DNA of 64,000 bases from Porphyra umbilicalis (Eukaryota > Rhodophyta > Bangiophyceae > Bangiales > Bangiaceae): positions 118,983 to 182,982 of the forward strand of contig KV918906.1 of NCBI GenBank assembly GCA_002049455.2, in the 5' to 3' direction. The position numbers and the translations under genes were made by a program. Below are positions 1 through 9,859 of the stretch, piece by piece (the stretch's first letter is position 1; the number at the start of each line of letters is the position of its first letter). Below the pieces are notes generated by a model. The model searched no databases. It had not been told where the DNA came from and was given only the letters and a program-made list of their open reading frames with translations.

Positions 1-2042
1 TGGTTGAACTCCAGGAAGTGCTTCGAAAAGTGGTCATTGGTGTGAACAGCGACATCAGGCATGAATACCCATCGGACTCTTGTCCGTTCTGATTGGACAC
101 GCGAGTCAGCGGGGACCTCGATTTCATCCGTCATCCGAGTCTCTGAGTTGTTTGTGCAATATGAGGAGGTACAGGGGGCGCATCAGGCCACAGGAGCGAC
201 GCCCAATCTCGCAGAGGAACTGCATGTCAGGCCACGTCGGACGGCCGGGCCCGAAGCGCCGTGGCCTAATGGCTGGCTGCCTGTGCCGGCTCGGTCCGCT
301 CGCCGATCTGGTCCCTGACCTTATAATTCACCTCTTGACTCGGCTGGCCAATGCGGCGATGGTTTAAAACGGGCATACGCTGATCCCTTCCCCTCCATGC
401 ACGCGTCGCGCGGCCTCTCGCCGCGGGCAATGTCGGTTCCCAAGCGTGAGTGGTCGACCACAGCTGCCTTCGCGACGGTTGCAGTGATGGTCGGCTCTGC
501 ATCTCGCTCACACCGCTGCTCCGGCCTCGTCAGGACTCCCCCCGGTTCCGCGCTGCCCTCCCGTGGGCGCCTGATGCACGTGGTCATCCCACCTCTCGAT
601 TCGCCTTTGCGTGGCGATGCTCTGGCCGCCGCGTGGCGCCTAGCGCCTCCCGTCACGGATCCGCCCGGAGCATGCGCCACCCGCGCGTCTGGCGCGTCTC
701 CAGTGCGGTCCCCCCGCCGTGGCGGAGCCCCACGGGGGTGGCGTCGGTCCCGCCGCCGCCGCCGCAGCCGCCACCACCCGCCCCCCGTTGAGTGGCGGGT
801 GGCGCATGGGGCCGATCCCGGCGGCGGCTGCCGTTCAACTCACTCGGCGCCACGCCGCCGGCGGGCCAGCGGGGATTGGCCTGCGCGGGCGCACACTGGC
901 GGGGCGCCGCGTCTGGTGCCCCCGTCCACTGGGGGGGCTTGAAACGAGCGGCGCGGCAGCCTGCGCGGCCAGGCGGGCGACCGCAGCGCCGGGCTACGCG
1001 ACGGCCCGCAGGAGAAGCCACCCGGGTACCTACCCGCTGCCCACGAGGCGGTGCCGGCCCCCCCGTGGGGCGTGGGGGGCCACTCAGGCAGACCCGCTGG
1101 CTGGCGCTGGATGAACCGCGGCGGCAGAGGCGGTGGCCGCCTCGTGCGCCCGCCTCTTGTTGACACCCGCCCGCCACCTCACGTGGGTGGGGGGGGGGCA
1201 GAGGGCTTTGTTCCTTGCCGCCGCCGGCCGCCGATACGCACTTGCGCGGGGCAACTGCAACGCTGAGGCGCCCGCCGGCGGCCACGCACAACAAGTCACT
1301 GGAGCCCCGGGTGACGGCGGCGTTGGCGGCGCCGGCGGCGCCGGCGGCGCCGGCTACGGCGGCACTGGTATCGCTGGGGACTGGGTGGGGGGGTGGGCAG
1401 GGGAGCGCTTGCGAATGGCACCCGCTCCTGCCGTGCGCTGGTCGGCACTCCGACGCACCACTACGCAATGTACCCGCCGCTGCAGTAGCGGCCGCTGGGG
1501 GCCGTTTGGGGACGGGGTAAGGGGGGTGTAGCGCGCCGCACAGAGTGGCAGAGGCCTTGTGGGGTGTGGGGCTGATGCTCTCGCCCGCGTGGCGGGTGCG
1601 GGGGTGGTATGCTCCCCTTTGGTGCCCCGCCGCGCGGCCCGGTCGCCACACACCAGGCGGCGGGCGGGCGGCGCGCCACACTGGCGCCCGGCGGCCGTGC
1701 GTGACGCGCGCGGCCGCCATCCCCGCCCCGACGGCCCGGCGCGGCCGGGCGGCAAGAGTACAAATAGGGGAGCCGGCCATTGGGGAGCGATGCGGTACTG
1801 CGTCCGCCTCCACCAAAGCTCGGCGCAGTGCGCTCAGGACCCTGTGGTGCTCACAAATATCCACCGACTTCCCTCACCGTCGTCGTATCTCCCTCTCTGT
1901 TTCCCTTGCACCCATCGGCCGCGAGTTGTGCAAGTATCGCTTGTCACACTGCCGACGATAGCGCGTTGGCCCTCTCCCCCACACTCGCCGCCCTGCCTCT
2001 TCTTCAGCCCGACGGGCGCCCTGCTGCCGTCTCCCCCACGCC
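1..2042. other. intergenic, no gene recognised
   Basis: No reading frame here has recognisable protein sequence. Long open frames from about 400 to 1900 on both strands are composed of Pro, Arg, Ala and Gly, as expected from very GC-rich DNA with few stop codons. The last part is the 5' flank of the LPMO-like gene that starts at 2043. Confidence 0.6.
1756..1770 (+). promoter_or_regulatory. possible TATA-like core promoter of the LPMO-like gene
   Basis: An isolated A/T-rich motif, AGTACAAATAGG, lies about 285 nt before the ATG at 2043 in otherwise GC-rich DNA. A related GTACAAGAG motif lies about 190 nt before each of the three collagen-like genes. Function is inferred from position and recurrence only. 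Confidence 0.25.
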
Positions 2043-3665
2043 ATGGCATTCTTCCCACGCCTCACTGGCCGCAGGCCGACGCTGATGGCGACGGCGGCGC
2101 TGCTCGCAACCGTGACGGCGCTGGCTACGACGGCGCCCGCTCCGGCGGCCGCCCACAGCTTCCTGTCCATGCCGCTCCCCATCTCCCGCCTCGACGGCTG
2201 CCGCATTGGCGGCGTAGGCGGCACGCCCGGCCACTGCCCCGGCCCCTGCCCCAACTCTGACTTCCGCCCCGACACCAGCTCCAAGAACCCCGCCGCCATC
2301 TACCGCCGCGGTAGCCAGTACGAGGTGCGGTGGACACGCAACAACCACGAGGGCGGCATTGTCCGCTGGGCCATGGTCCCCGTGTCGGAGATGTGGGACA
2401 TGGGCAGCCACGAGCGCAATGCCTTCCACTGGAGCTGCTGGAACATCAACCGGTTCAAGTGTGGTGCGATGGACCACAACCGGGATTGCTACTTTGACAC
2501 GTCCAACATGGCCTTTAAAGACCAATTGCGGATCCCCAACAACCTACCCGACGGGGACTACGTGCTCGGTTGGACGTGGTATGGGGGCGGTGAAGGGCCG
2601 GTGGGGAAGCAGGCCATCTTTGGCGATTACTATGACTGCTCGTACGTGCGCGTCGAGGGCGGCAACCCCCTCGCTGACAAGCACATCCCGACCTTCTCAG
2701 GCGACGCGACTGGCACCTGCCTCTCGACCGTCAACCGGCCCGGTATTTGCAAGCGGGAACCTTGCGCGCCGATGCCCTATGTTCGGCGGCGGGTGCCCGT
2801 CGAGTTTGAGGGCGGCCGCCACCCGCCACCCATCTACGCCTCCAACTTCCCCAACGTCGCTACGCAGTACCGGTACGACTATGATTACACTGTCGCCACC
2901 CAGAGCGTCTTCTCGGAGGCGGCCGTCAAGCCCGCTGGGAGCTCCGTGCGGGTTCGCGAGCTCCGCCTCGTCGACATTAACAGCAACCAGATCATGTGGT
3001 TCGCGGACCTGACCAAACCGATCAAGTTTGGCTACGACGCCAAGCTGTCGATTATGGCCGAGGTGTCGGGACCCGTCAAGCGGGTTGAGTGGTTCATCAA
3101 CAGCCGCAAGACGCACCAGGATACGGGGGCACCCTTCTCGATCGCGGGTGACTTTCGCGACCGCTTTTATGAGATGAAGCACGCCAAAACCGACCGCCGC
3201 ATGTTCATCACCGCCCGCGCCATTGGGCCGGACGACCACGAGGACTACCTGTCAACGGACATTGTCTTTTTCAAGGACGGGGGCGTTCCGTCCCAGTACA
3301 TTGGCAACTCGAAGCGAATGGCGCTGCCAGAGGCGGCGCGGGCGGCGCGGCTCGCCGCCGGAAAGTTTGTCCGTGGCCGCCCGCCCATGCCTCCCGCCGA
3401 GGCGGTTGTGACGGCCGACCGCACCGCCGACGCCAATGCCGATGCAGAGGCGGCAGCGGCGCCCGCCGCCACGGCTTTGGCGCGGACGGCCAAGGTCCCC
3501 GCCGCCTCGGTCGTCCACGCCGCCGCCGCCGCCCCGGCCGAGGCCGTCGTGCGGATAACCAAGCGGGCCACCGCCGCCAAGGCGGTGGCCCGGCAAGCAA
3601 CGTTCGCCGCCAAGGGGACCCGGCAAAGGAGAGTCGCTGCCGCCGCCGTCTCGCCCGCCGCCTGA
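2043..3665 (+). CDS. secreted LPMO-like (chitin-binding type-4-like) protein
   Basis: A single uninterrupted 540-residue frame. The N-terminus is a signal peptide (hydrophobic residues about 14-37, ending APAAA) followed directly by His38, which would be the mature first residue. A second His at about 102 lies in the motif RNNHEGGIVRW. N-terminal His plus an internal His forms the copper 'histidine brace' of lytic polysaccharide monooxygenases, which oxidatively cleave chitin, cellulose or other glycans. Several Cys (53, 65, 69 and later), a GDYVLGWTWYGGG strand and YYDCSYVRV fit the same beta-sandwich fold. Residues about 240-420 look like a second beta-rich domain (ITARAIGPDDHEDY). The last ~110 residues are Ala/Arg-rich low complexity. 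The substrate cannot be read from sequence; a cell-wall glycan of the alga or of its microbial associates is possible. No other gene is close by. Confidence 0.65.
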   Translation: MAFFPRLTGRRPTLMATAALLATVTALATTAPAPAAAHSFLSMPLPISRLDGCRIGGVGGTPGHCPGPCPNSDFRPDTSSKNPAAIYRRGSQYEVRWTRNNHEGGIVRWAMVPVSEMWDMGSHERNAFHWSCWNINRFKCGAMDHNRDCYFDTSNMAFKDQLRIPNNLPDGDYVLGWTWYGGGEGPVGKQAIFGDYYDCSYVRVEGGNPLADKHIPTFSGDATGTCLSTVNRPGICKREPCAPMPYVRRRVPVEFEGGRHPPPIYASNFPNVATQYRYDYDYTVATQSVFSEAAVKPAGSSVRVRELRLVDINSNQIMWFADLTKPIKFGYDAKLSIMAEVSGPVKRVEWFINSRKTHQDTGAPFSIAGDFRDRFYEMKHAKTDRRMFITARAIGPDDHEDYLSTDIVFFKDGGVPSQYIGNSKRMALPEAARAARLAAGKFVRGRPPMPPAEAVVTADRTADANADAEAAAAPAATALARTAKVPAASVVHAAAAAPAEAVVRITKRATAAKAVARQATFAAKGTRQRRVAAAAVSPAA

Positions 3666-5734
3666 GTGTGATTGCATCCAACACCCGCGGTGTGACTGTC
3701 GTACGACATAGAACACAACATAATAAGCTTTTCTCGCTCACGCCTTTTCCAGGTGGCGCGGATTTGAGAAAGCCCGGCTACATGACACAAATTGGATGAA
3801 AGCGCCCCGACTCCTGCGGTGGTCTCAGAAGCTCTCGTGGCCGCCGATCGTGGAAGTGGCAATTGGAAGGCTTGTATTGAATGACAGAAAGGCAGACTAT
3901 TGCAAGATTGCCTTGTACGAGGACCTTTGTCGTCGTGCTGCCACCCTTTCATCCACCCCTCCCGCCCCATCGAGTGAAGTCGCTTGACAGACACCCCCAC
4001 CCTTGAACACTCACCTGGCAGAGCAGGACCCCTGCTCAACGACGCTATAGGGTGGTAGAGACTGGAACGTGACCCCGTAGCCGTTTCTGTATGGATATCA
4101 ATTTCTCTGGGTACTTTCTGAGATAGCCGTATGTAACCCGTGCGTTCGGCATGGCATCGTGTTTCCTGGTCAATGTTGCCCCGGCAAGATGGGAAGGTAC
4201 CGAGCCGACCGCTATTGGTTTGGGCTGTAGGCGGCAGCAAAGCTAGCCATCCACTTGGCCTCTTCAATCCCATCGCGTTCGACCGTCCTGATCAGGCGAA
4301 TCGGAAATGAGTTTCACAATGTCGGGTGGTCTGGTGTGTGCGTGTCGCAGGCCCATTGGCCCCAAGAGCCTTTCGGCTCGAAGAATGAGCGTTGTGGAGG
4401 GGGGGAAGTGGAGAGAACCTGAACTCAGCCGACAGCCGCGGTACCAGCCAATAGAAGGCATTAGTTGGTCGTGCCACCCAATGGAGTGTTCAGAAATCCA
4501 AAAGAGCCGCTTGAGGCAGGCTTGACTAGGCGTGCGCTCCACGCGCGTGTTGCTCCGACAAGGGCAGCGCTGGCGGCTCTTGTCCATGGTGAACTGGTCA
4601 ATACCACTGCCCAGCACACAAACAGTACACAGCGGGGTGGTTGAGAGCCAGTACGCCACACCCAGCCGACGGCTTGATAGTTATGTTTCAGAACAAAACA
4701 CAGAAGTAGACCTTGGCAGCAGCACTTGGCCGATAGCTCTGCCCCAATACCATGCACGTGCCCATGGGACCGCAAGCTGCCACGCAGTCGAGGCCCGCCT
4801 GCTGCAAGCCACAGCACTGGCACTGCGAAGAACTAATTCAATGCGCATGGCTCCGTGCACATACCTTTGTCTTCCCACTGGCACACGCAGCAGCTTTGAG
4901 ACACAACCAGGAATGCCCCACTCGTGACCACCTACCAAGTGCCCACCGATGAAAACGTCGACACTACCCACTGGATGGTCGTTGGCCGACGCGCGCATGA
5001 AAACGTACGGTCCCCCCCCACCGCTCCCGTTGCCAACTATGTCCGCATCGCGACCGTCTGGCGCCAGTTGTTCACCCTAGCAGCCACACACGTGCGAGTG
5101 TCACCTCGGAGCGGGAGCGGCAGTCCTTGCTGCCGACGTCCCCCGCCACCGCCCCCGTTCATGACTTTTCCTTGTCCGCCACGGACTGGCCGCCGGGCGG
5201 GACTTGGTGCGCCGACACCAACAAGGCCGTCGCCACCCCACCAAGCAGCCAATGGGTCCTCCACGCCAGAGGAGAGCACCCTGCCTGGTCCCGCACGAGC
5301 GCCACGTCCACCTGGCCAGCAGTCTCGACCGAAGACGTGCGCATCCGCAGCGCACAGAGGTAGCGCACCGCGCTGCACCGCACGTTCCCAACGGCTGCCC
5401 CCCCCCCCCCTTGGTGCCGCACCGCACGCATGGTGGCGGCAGTGCGGCGGCCAACGCGGCCCCAGCCGCCGTCTGCGGGCTCACGCGGACGGCAGCGCCC
5501 CTGCACCCGTCCCCGCTCGCCCGCCCCAAAGAGCGGGGTCGCCACAGGCGGAGCGGCGACCGTGGCCGCACCGGCCGACCGGCCGGCCGCCCGTTGACAG
5601 TGGCGGCGGGACGGCACAGGCCGCGCGCCGGCGCGCCGTGCCGGCGCGTCAACGAGGCGGCAACGACGTATCCGGGAACAAGGGCGCGGCCGGGCGGCTG
5701 GAAGGGCGGACAACCCTCTGGCACTGGCACGGTT
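3666..5734. other. intergenic, no gene recognised
   Basis: From 3666 to about 5040 the DNA is less GC-rich with only short open frames. From 5040 to 5734 it is very GC-rich with Pro/Arg/Ala frames on both strands. Part of a dispersed repeat lies at 4490-4545. No conserved protein is visible. Confidence 0.55.
4490..4545 (+). repeat. dispersed repeat, copy 1 (matches 41522-41578)
   Basis: The stretch containing AAATCCAAAAGAGCCGCT and a following GAGGC-x-G-x-CTT-x-ACTA is shared with 41522-41578 in the same orientation, followed in both by AGGCGTGC. Weaker similarity (a CCAATAGAA motif) precedes both copies. It is probably part of a dispersed element of unknown class. Confidence 0.45.
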
Positions 5735-6772
5735 GCACTGACTGCCCGTCCGGCACCGCGGGCCGCCGCGTTGCCGACAGCCACGGGGGCGCCACGTCAC
5801 GGGGCCGACGCCCGGGCGGAAGCAGCCGTTACGCCGCGTTCTTGGTCGGCCGCCGCGCACGGCGAGGCGGATCAGAACCCAATGGCCACGGCTCTCTTCT
5901 CTTTTCCTATGCGCTGGGAAATGGAAGCGCAATACCCGGGCTGCATGTGCAGTCCATCCGGGTAAATCCTCTTTTACACCCACGTCCTCGCCCTGCCTTG
6001 GCCGCGCAATGCAATCCGTGTCGCCCCCGCCACCGCCCAGACTGCATTGACGGCGGCAGGCGGCGGCATGGTGCGCTTCACACCAATGCAGGGCCACACC
6101 CCTCCCATCTTCCCTGCTGTGCGCGTAGTCCTGGGCACCCGGACGCGCACTTGTCGCGGCGCGCCGAGCCGTCCCGACGCCCAGCGTATTGCTAACCGTG
6201 TCGCTCGTTGCCCGTATGGCGTGCCTCTGAGGCGACGGATGGCCACGTCCATGACCATTGGGGTGCCCCGAATGCATTGCGGCGGCAGCGGCGGCGACGG
6301 CGACGGCGGGGGCGGAGCTGGCGGAATCCTGCTTCTCCGAGTGGTGGGATGAGCGCGCTCTGCGTTGACTCCTCCCGTGCCTCGCGCTCCCGGTGGCTGC
6401 GGCAGGCGATTGTCTTGCGGCTGGCTGCCGGCGTGAGCATGGACGGCAGCGGACGCCGTGGGGGGGATGCGCCGCAGACGGGGCGGGTGGCGGGCGGCGC
6501 CAGCAGCGGCTGTACGCCGCCGCCCCTCCGTCTGCTACCCGCCGGCGGCGGTTGGGGTCGCCCGCCCAAGACCGGCGCCAGTACAAGAGGGCTGCCAGCG
6601 GCCGCCGTCAATCCCATCCGCTGACCTCATTCCACACAGCGCCACGCCCACACTAGACTACTCACCCGCCGGCGCCGCACCTGCGCTTCCTTCTCGGTTG
6701 GCGGTACCTGCCCCGCCCCCCCCCCCCCGCCACGTTTTCTCTTCATCGTCAATCACCTTCCCCCCTCCGACG
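5735..6772 (+). repeat. duplicated 5' flank of collagen-like gene 1
   Basis: Positions about 5832-6772 are nearly identical to the reverse complement of 17361-18311, upstream of collagen-like gene 2. Positions about 5735-5832 match the reverse complement of 19793-19895. In this uninterrupted copy the two parts are contiguous, which defines the empty site of the transposons at 18310-19794. The flank of collagen-like gene 3 (22811 to about 23170) is related but clearly more diverged. A GTACAAGAG motif at 6581-6589 is retained in all three. Confidence 0.75.
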
Positions 6773-8392
6773 ATGACGTCGCCCATGGGCCCCGGCCGCA
6801 CCACCGCGGTGGCGGTGGCCGCGTCGGTGGTGACAACCATTGGCTTCCTCGTCGTCACGACGGCCGTGTCGGGCCCCGCGGTGCTGCCGGCGCCCGCCAT
6901 GCACGCGGCCGTGGCGGACGCGGCTGCCACCCTCGGTCGCCAGCTGCGCGCCGAGTGGTCGGCGGCGGCAGCGACCAAGCTCGACGCCGCCGACCACGAG
7001 GCGGCCGTCGCTCGCCTCGACGGGCAGGCCGATGCCCTCGCCGCCATCCTCCGCACGTACTACCGCCAGCCGTCTCGGTCGTACCAGCCGTCCCGCTGCT
7101 CGTGCCCCGCCGGCCCACGGGGGCCCCAGGGACCGCGTGGCTACAATGGGCACCGCGGGTTACAGGGCGCGACCGGCGCGACCGGCCGGCCGGGCAAAAC
7201 CGGCTACATCTACGTCAAGGGCAAGGTCGGCCCGCCGGGCAGGACCGGCCCCAAGGGCGCCCCCGGGGTGCCTGGCAAGGCCGGCCCGCCCGGGCCCAAG
7301 GGTGACAAGGGGCCTGCCGGCCCGCGGGGCGTCGGCGTGGCTGGCCCGCGTGGCGCCGAGGGGGAGGACGGCGACGACGGCGACGACGGCGCGCGCGGGA
7401 TGAAGGGTGACACGGGCAAGGCGGGTGCAACCGGGCCGCACGGCCCCAAGGGCGACGCGGGGGCGGCCGGCATGAAGGGGGCGACGGGCGCCGATGGCAA
7501 GACTGGCGCTGACGGCTCGCAGGGCGCCAAGGGCGACAACGGCGCCAAGGGCGACGACGGCGCCAAGGGCGACACTGGGAAGACGGGGTTGACGGGTGCG
7601 ACGGGGCTCCGTGGTAAAGAGGGGGCGACGGGGACGCTTGGGCCGGTCGGCCCCCAGGGCGACCGCGGCGCGCAGGGGAAGACCGGCGCCGACGGCGACC
7701 GTGGGATCAAGGGCGACACTGGCGCCACTGGGGAGTCGGGCAAGGACGGCGCGCCGGGGGCGCGCGGCGCCGCCGGCGACGCCGGCGACAAGGGCATGGC
7801 GGGCGCCGACGGCGCGCCCGGCAAGGACGGCGCCGCGGGGCCACGTGGCCCGGGCGGCGCCAAGGGCGACGCTGGCGCCGACGGCGCGCCGGGCAAGGCC
7901 GGCGCCACCGGTGCGGCGGGTGCCGACGGCGCGGACGGCACCGACGGCGCGGTCGGCGCTCGCGGCCCCCAGGGCGACAAGGGCATGAAGGGGATGAAGG
8001 GGCGCGCCGGCGAGCCGGGCTCGCCGGGCAAGGACGGCGTCGACGGCAACGACGGGCCCGTCGGCGAGACCGGCGCCAAGGGCAAGGACGGCAAGGACGG
8101 GGCGCTGGGCGCCACCGGCGCCGCCGGCGCCAAGGGCATGCCGGGTGCCGACGGCAAGCGTGGGCCGGCGGGGCCCGCGGGCCACCCGGGCGCCAAGGGC
8201 CACAATGGGAAGGACGGTGCCAAGGGCCCCAAGGGCGACAAGGGCCCCGCGGGGCCCAAGGGCGACAAGGGCCCGCGCGGCCACCCCGGCGCCGCCTATG
8301 TGCCGCCGACCCACGGCTACGCGACGCCGCCGCCGTCGTACGGGCCGCCGCCGACGGTGCCGCACTATGGGCGGCTGGGGATGACCATGTAG
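6773..8392 (+). CDS. collagen-like membrane-anchored protein, copy 1
   Basis: The protein has 539 residues. Residues about 10-32 form one hydrophobic segment (VAVAASVVTTIGFLVVTT) that would act as a signal anchor (type II) or uncleaved signal. Residues about 45-100 are an Ala-rich, heptad-like helical stretch suited to trimerisation. A Cys-Ser-Cys pair at 109-111 just before the triple helix could form inter-chain disulfides. Residues about 114-506 are almost unbroken Gly-X-Y triplets, rich in Lys/Asp/Pro (GPKGDKGPAG), with one interruption near 143-152. The tail is Tyr/Pro-rich (PPTHGYATPPPSYGPPP). The start was chosen because the same MTSPMGPG start is retained in all three copies. This copy differs from copies 2 and 3 at several sites, for example GKEGATG versus GIEGATG. 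An extracellular structural role is inferred. Confidence 0.85.
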   Translation: MTSPMGPGRTTAVAVAASVVTTIGFLVVTTAVSGPAVLPAPAMHAAVADAAATLGRQLRAEWSAAAATKLDAADHEAAVARLDGQADALAAILRTYYRQPSRSYQPSRCSCPAGPRGPQGPRGYNGHRGLQGATGATGRPGKTGYIYVKGKVGPPGRTGPKGAPGVPGKAGPPGPKGDKGPAGPRGVGVAGPRGAEGEDGDDGDDGARGMKGDTGKAGATGPHGPKGDAGAAGMKGATGADGKTGADGSQGAKGDNGAKGDDGAKGDTGKTGLTGATGLRGKEGATGTLGPVGPQGDRGAQGKTGADGDRGIKGDTGATGESGKDGAPGARGAAGDAGDKGMAGADGAPGKDGAAGPRGPGGAKGDAGADGAPGKAGATGAAGADGADGTDGAVGARGPQGDKGMKGMKGRAGEPGSPGKDGVDGNDGPVGETGAKGKDGKDGALGATGAAGAKGMPGADGKRGPAGPAGHPGAKGHNGKDGAKGPKGDKGPAGPKGDKGPRGHPGAAYVPPTHGYATPPPSYGPPPTVPHYGRLGMTM

Positions 8393-8998
8393 GGTGGCGG
8401 ACGGGTGTGGGGGACGGGTGGGGGTGGACGACCCAAGCAAGCAAGCAGCACATGGGAGTGTGGGTGGCGGGGTGTAGAGGGCGAATGCACGCCGTAGGCA
8501 ACCGACCGACGCGTCCGCTTCGGAGGCGATGTTTCTTTTTATTGTTATCCTTGTCATGGGCAGCGGGGCGACGCAGGGCGTGCATGCCAACGGGCGGCCG
8601 CGTCGGGCCCGCGGCGGTGGCCCCATCCCCGCCAGGCGGGCGCCGTGGCCGCCCACGCCGCCCGCCCGCAGTGCCCGCGGCCGACCCACAGCAGCGGCGG
8701 TGCCGCCCCTCCCCCCCAGCTCGCCACGCCACACCGTCGACGCGGCGCCGACGGGAGCCGCGGGCGGCCACCCCACCCGCGCCGCACAGCGGTCGAGCGC
8801 GGCGCCGCGCCCCACCCCCGGCCGGCACCGGGGGTGCAGGCGTGGCGCCGACACCCCCCCCCCCCCCCCGCCCCCCCCCACAACGCAGCCAAACGACCGG
8901 CGCCCTGTGGCGGGTACCCCCCCGGCGCGCGCGCCACGCGCGCGCCCGAGCGGCGGGTGCACCGCGCCGCCCGCCGCCGCAACCGCGCGGCGGGCGCC
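8393..8998. other. intergenic between convergent genes
   Basis: This is the 3' flank of collagen-like gene 1 and the 3' end of the minus-strand companion gene. It is duplicated in inverted orientation at about 20584-21190. The first ~150 nt are also present after collagen-like gene 2 (15589-15740), up to a T-rich stretch (GATGTTTCTTTTTATTG), after which that copy diverges. The T/A-rich stretch may mark the transcript end. Confidence 0.6.
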
Positions 8999-9859
8999 TC
9001 AAAACCACCCCTCGTGGAGCAACCACAGCCGCTGGCGGGAGGCGCCGATAAACGACACCCGCGCCGCCCGCACGCGGTCCCCGTACACGCGGTCCGCCAG
9101 GTCCGCGGGCGACTCTTGCGGCGGCGCGGGCGTGCCCGCCGCCGCGTCGGCCGCGGGGGCAGGGGGTGGGGGCGCCGCCGCCGCCGCCGCCTCCGCCACT
9201 GCCGCCGCCGCCGCCGCCGCCGCTGCCTCCACCGCCGCGTCGTCCGCCACCGCCACGAGGTCGAGCGGCGCGGTCGGGGCAGCAGCCACGGCCGCTGCGG
9301 CACGGCCGCCACTGCCGCCGCCGTCACCGCCGCCGCCGCCGCCGCGGTCGCCGGCACCCCCACCCCCCGCGGGCGGCACGCCGTCGCCGTCCACCACCGC
9401 CCCTGCGTCGGCGTCTCGCGCCGGCGGCGCCACGGGCGGCGGGGCGGTCAGGTCGGGGACGACCCCCCCCAGGGCGCGGAACGCCACAAACACCCGCCGC
9501 GCCGCCTCCCGCGCCGCCGCGCGCTCCCGGTCGTCTGCATCGTCCACGGCGGCGGTGGCCGCCGCGGCCGCCGCCGACTGCAGGGCCGCGTCGAGGCGGC
9601 GGCCGCCGGGGGAGGCGCGGAGGGCGCGCGCGGGCGCGTCGTTGGGGGGGAGGGGGGTGGGGGGGGGGGCCCCGCCCGAGGGGGGAACCACCACCGCGCG
9701 GCGGCGGGGGAGAGGTGGCGCGACACGGGGGGGGGGGGGGGGGGGCGCTGAGTTCGGAGAGAGACCGACGGGGGGGGCGGTGGAGGGGGGGGGGGGGGGG
9801 GGGGGGGGGCGGTGCAGCCGACGGAGGAGGGGCGGCAACGCCGCCGCGCGGCGCGCCAT
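8999..9859 (-). CDS. uncharacterised protein with possible mitochondrial leader (complete copy)
   Basis: A 286-residue frame read from the ATG at 9857-9859. The N-terminus (MARRAAALPPLLRRLHRP) is Arg-rich without acids, like a mitochondrial presequence. It is followed by poly-Pro encoded by C/G homopolymers, a helical segment (DRERAAAREAARRVFVAFRALG), Gly- and Ala-rich linkers, and a distinctive C-terminus (YGDRVRAARVSFIGAS...LLHEGWF). Conservation of this frame in the second copy (19840-20583), with substitutions rather than stops, supports it being protein-coding. Homopolymers of 18 G (9727-9744) and 25 G (9785-9809) lie inside the N-terminal part, so the exact frame there is uncertain. I do not recognise the family. 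Confidence 0.45.
   Translation of the reverse strand: MARRAAALPPLLRRLHRPPPPPPPPSTAPPVGLSPNSAPPPPPPRVAPPLPRRRAVVVPPSGGAPPPTPLPPNDAPARALRASPGGRRLDAALQSAAAAAATAAVDDADDRERAAAREAARRVFVAFRALGGVVPDLTAPPPVAPPARDADAGAVVDGDGVPPAGGGGAGDRGGGGGGDGGGSGGRAAAAVAAAPTAPLDLVAVADDAAVEAAAAAAAAAVAEAAAAAAPPPPAPAADAAAGTPAPPQESPADLADRVYGDRVRAARVSFIGASRQRLWLLHEGWF
9727..9809 (+). repeat. long poly-G tracts (18 G and 25 G)
   Basis: Runs of 18 G at 9727-9744 and 25 G at 9785-9809. They can form G-quadruplexes and are prone to length error. They encode poly-Pro on the minus strand within the companion gene. Confidence 0.8.

Noticed and set aside
653-1864. A 403-residue minus-strand open frame near the left edge
   Set aside because: Arg/Pro/Ala/Gly/Cys composition without any recognisable domain; expected from stop-poor GC-rich DNA.
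7160-8962. Long minus-strand frames of about 350-600 residues opposite the collagen-like genes (also at 15693-16973 and 20225-22423)
   Set aside because: These are mirror frames of Gly-X-Y coding DNA (repeated PLAP / ALGA-type patterns). They exist because the repeat lacks stops on the other strand.
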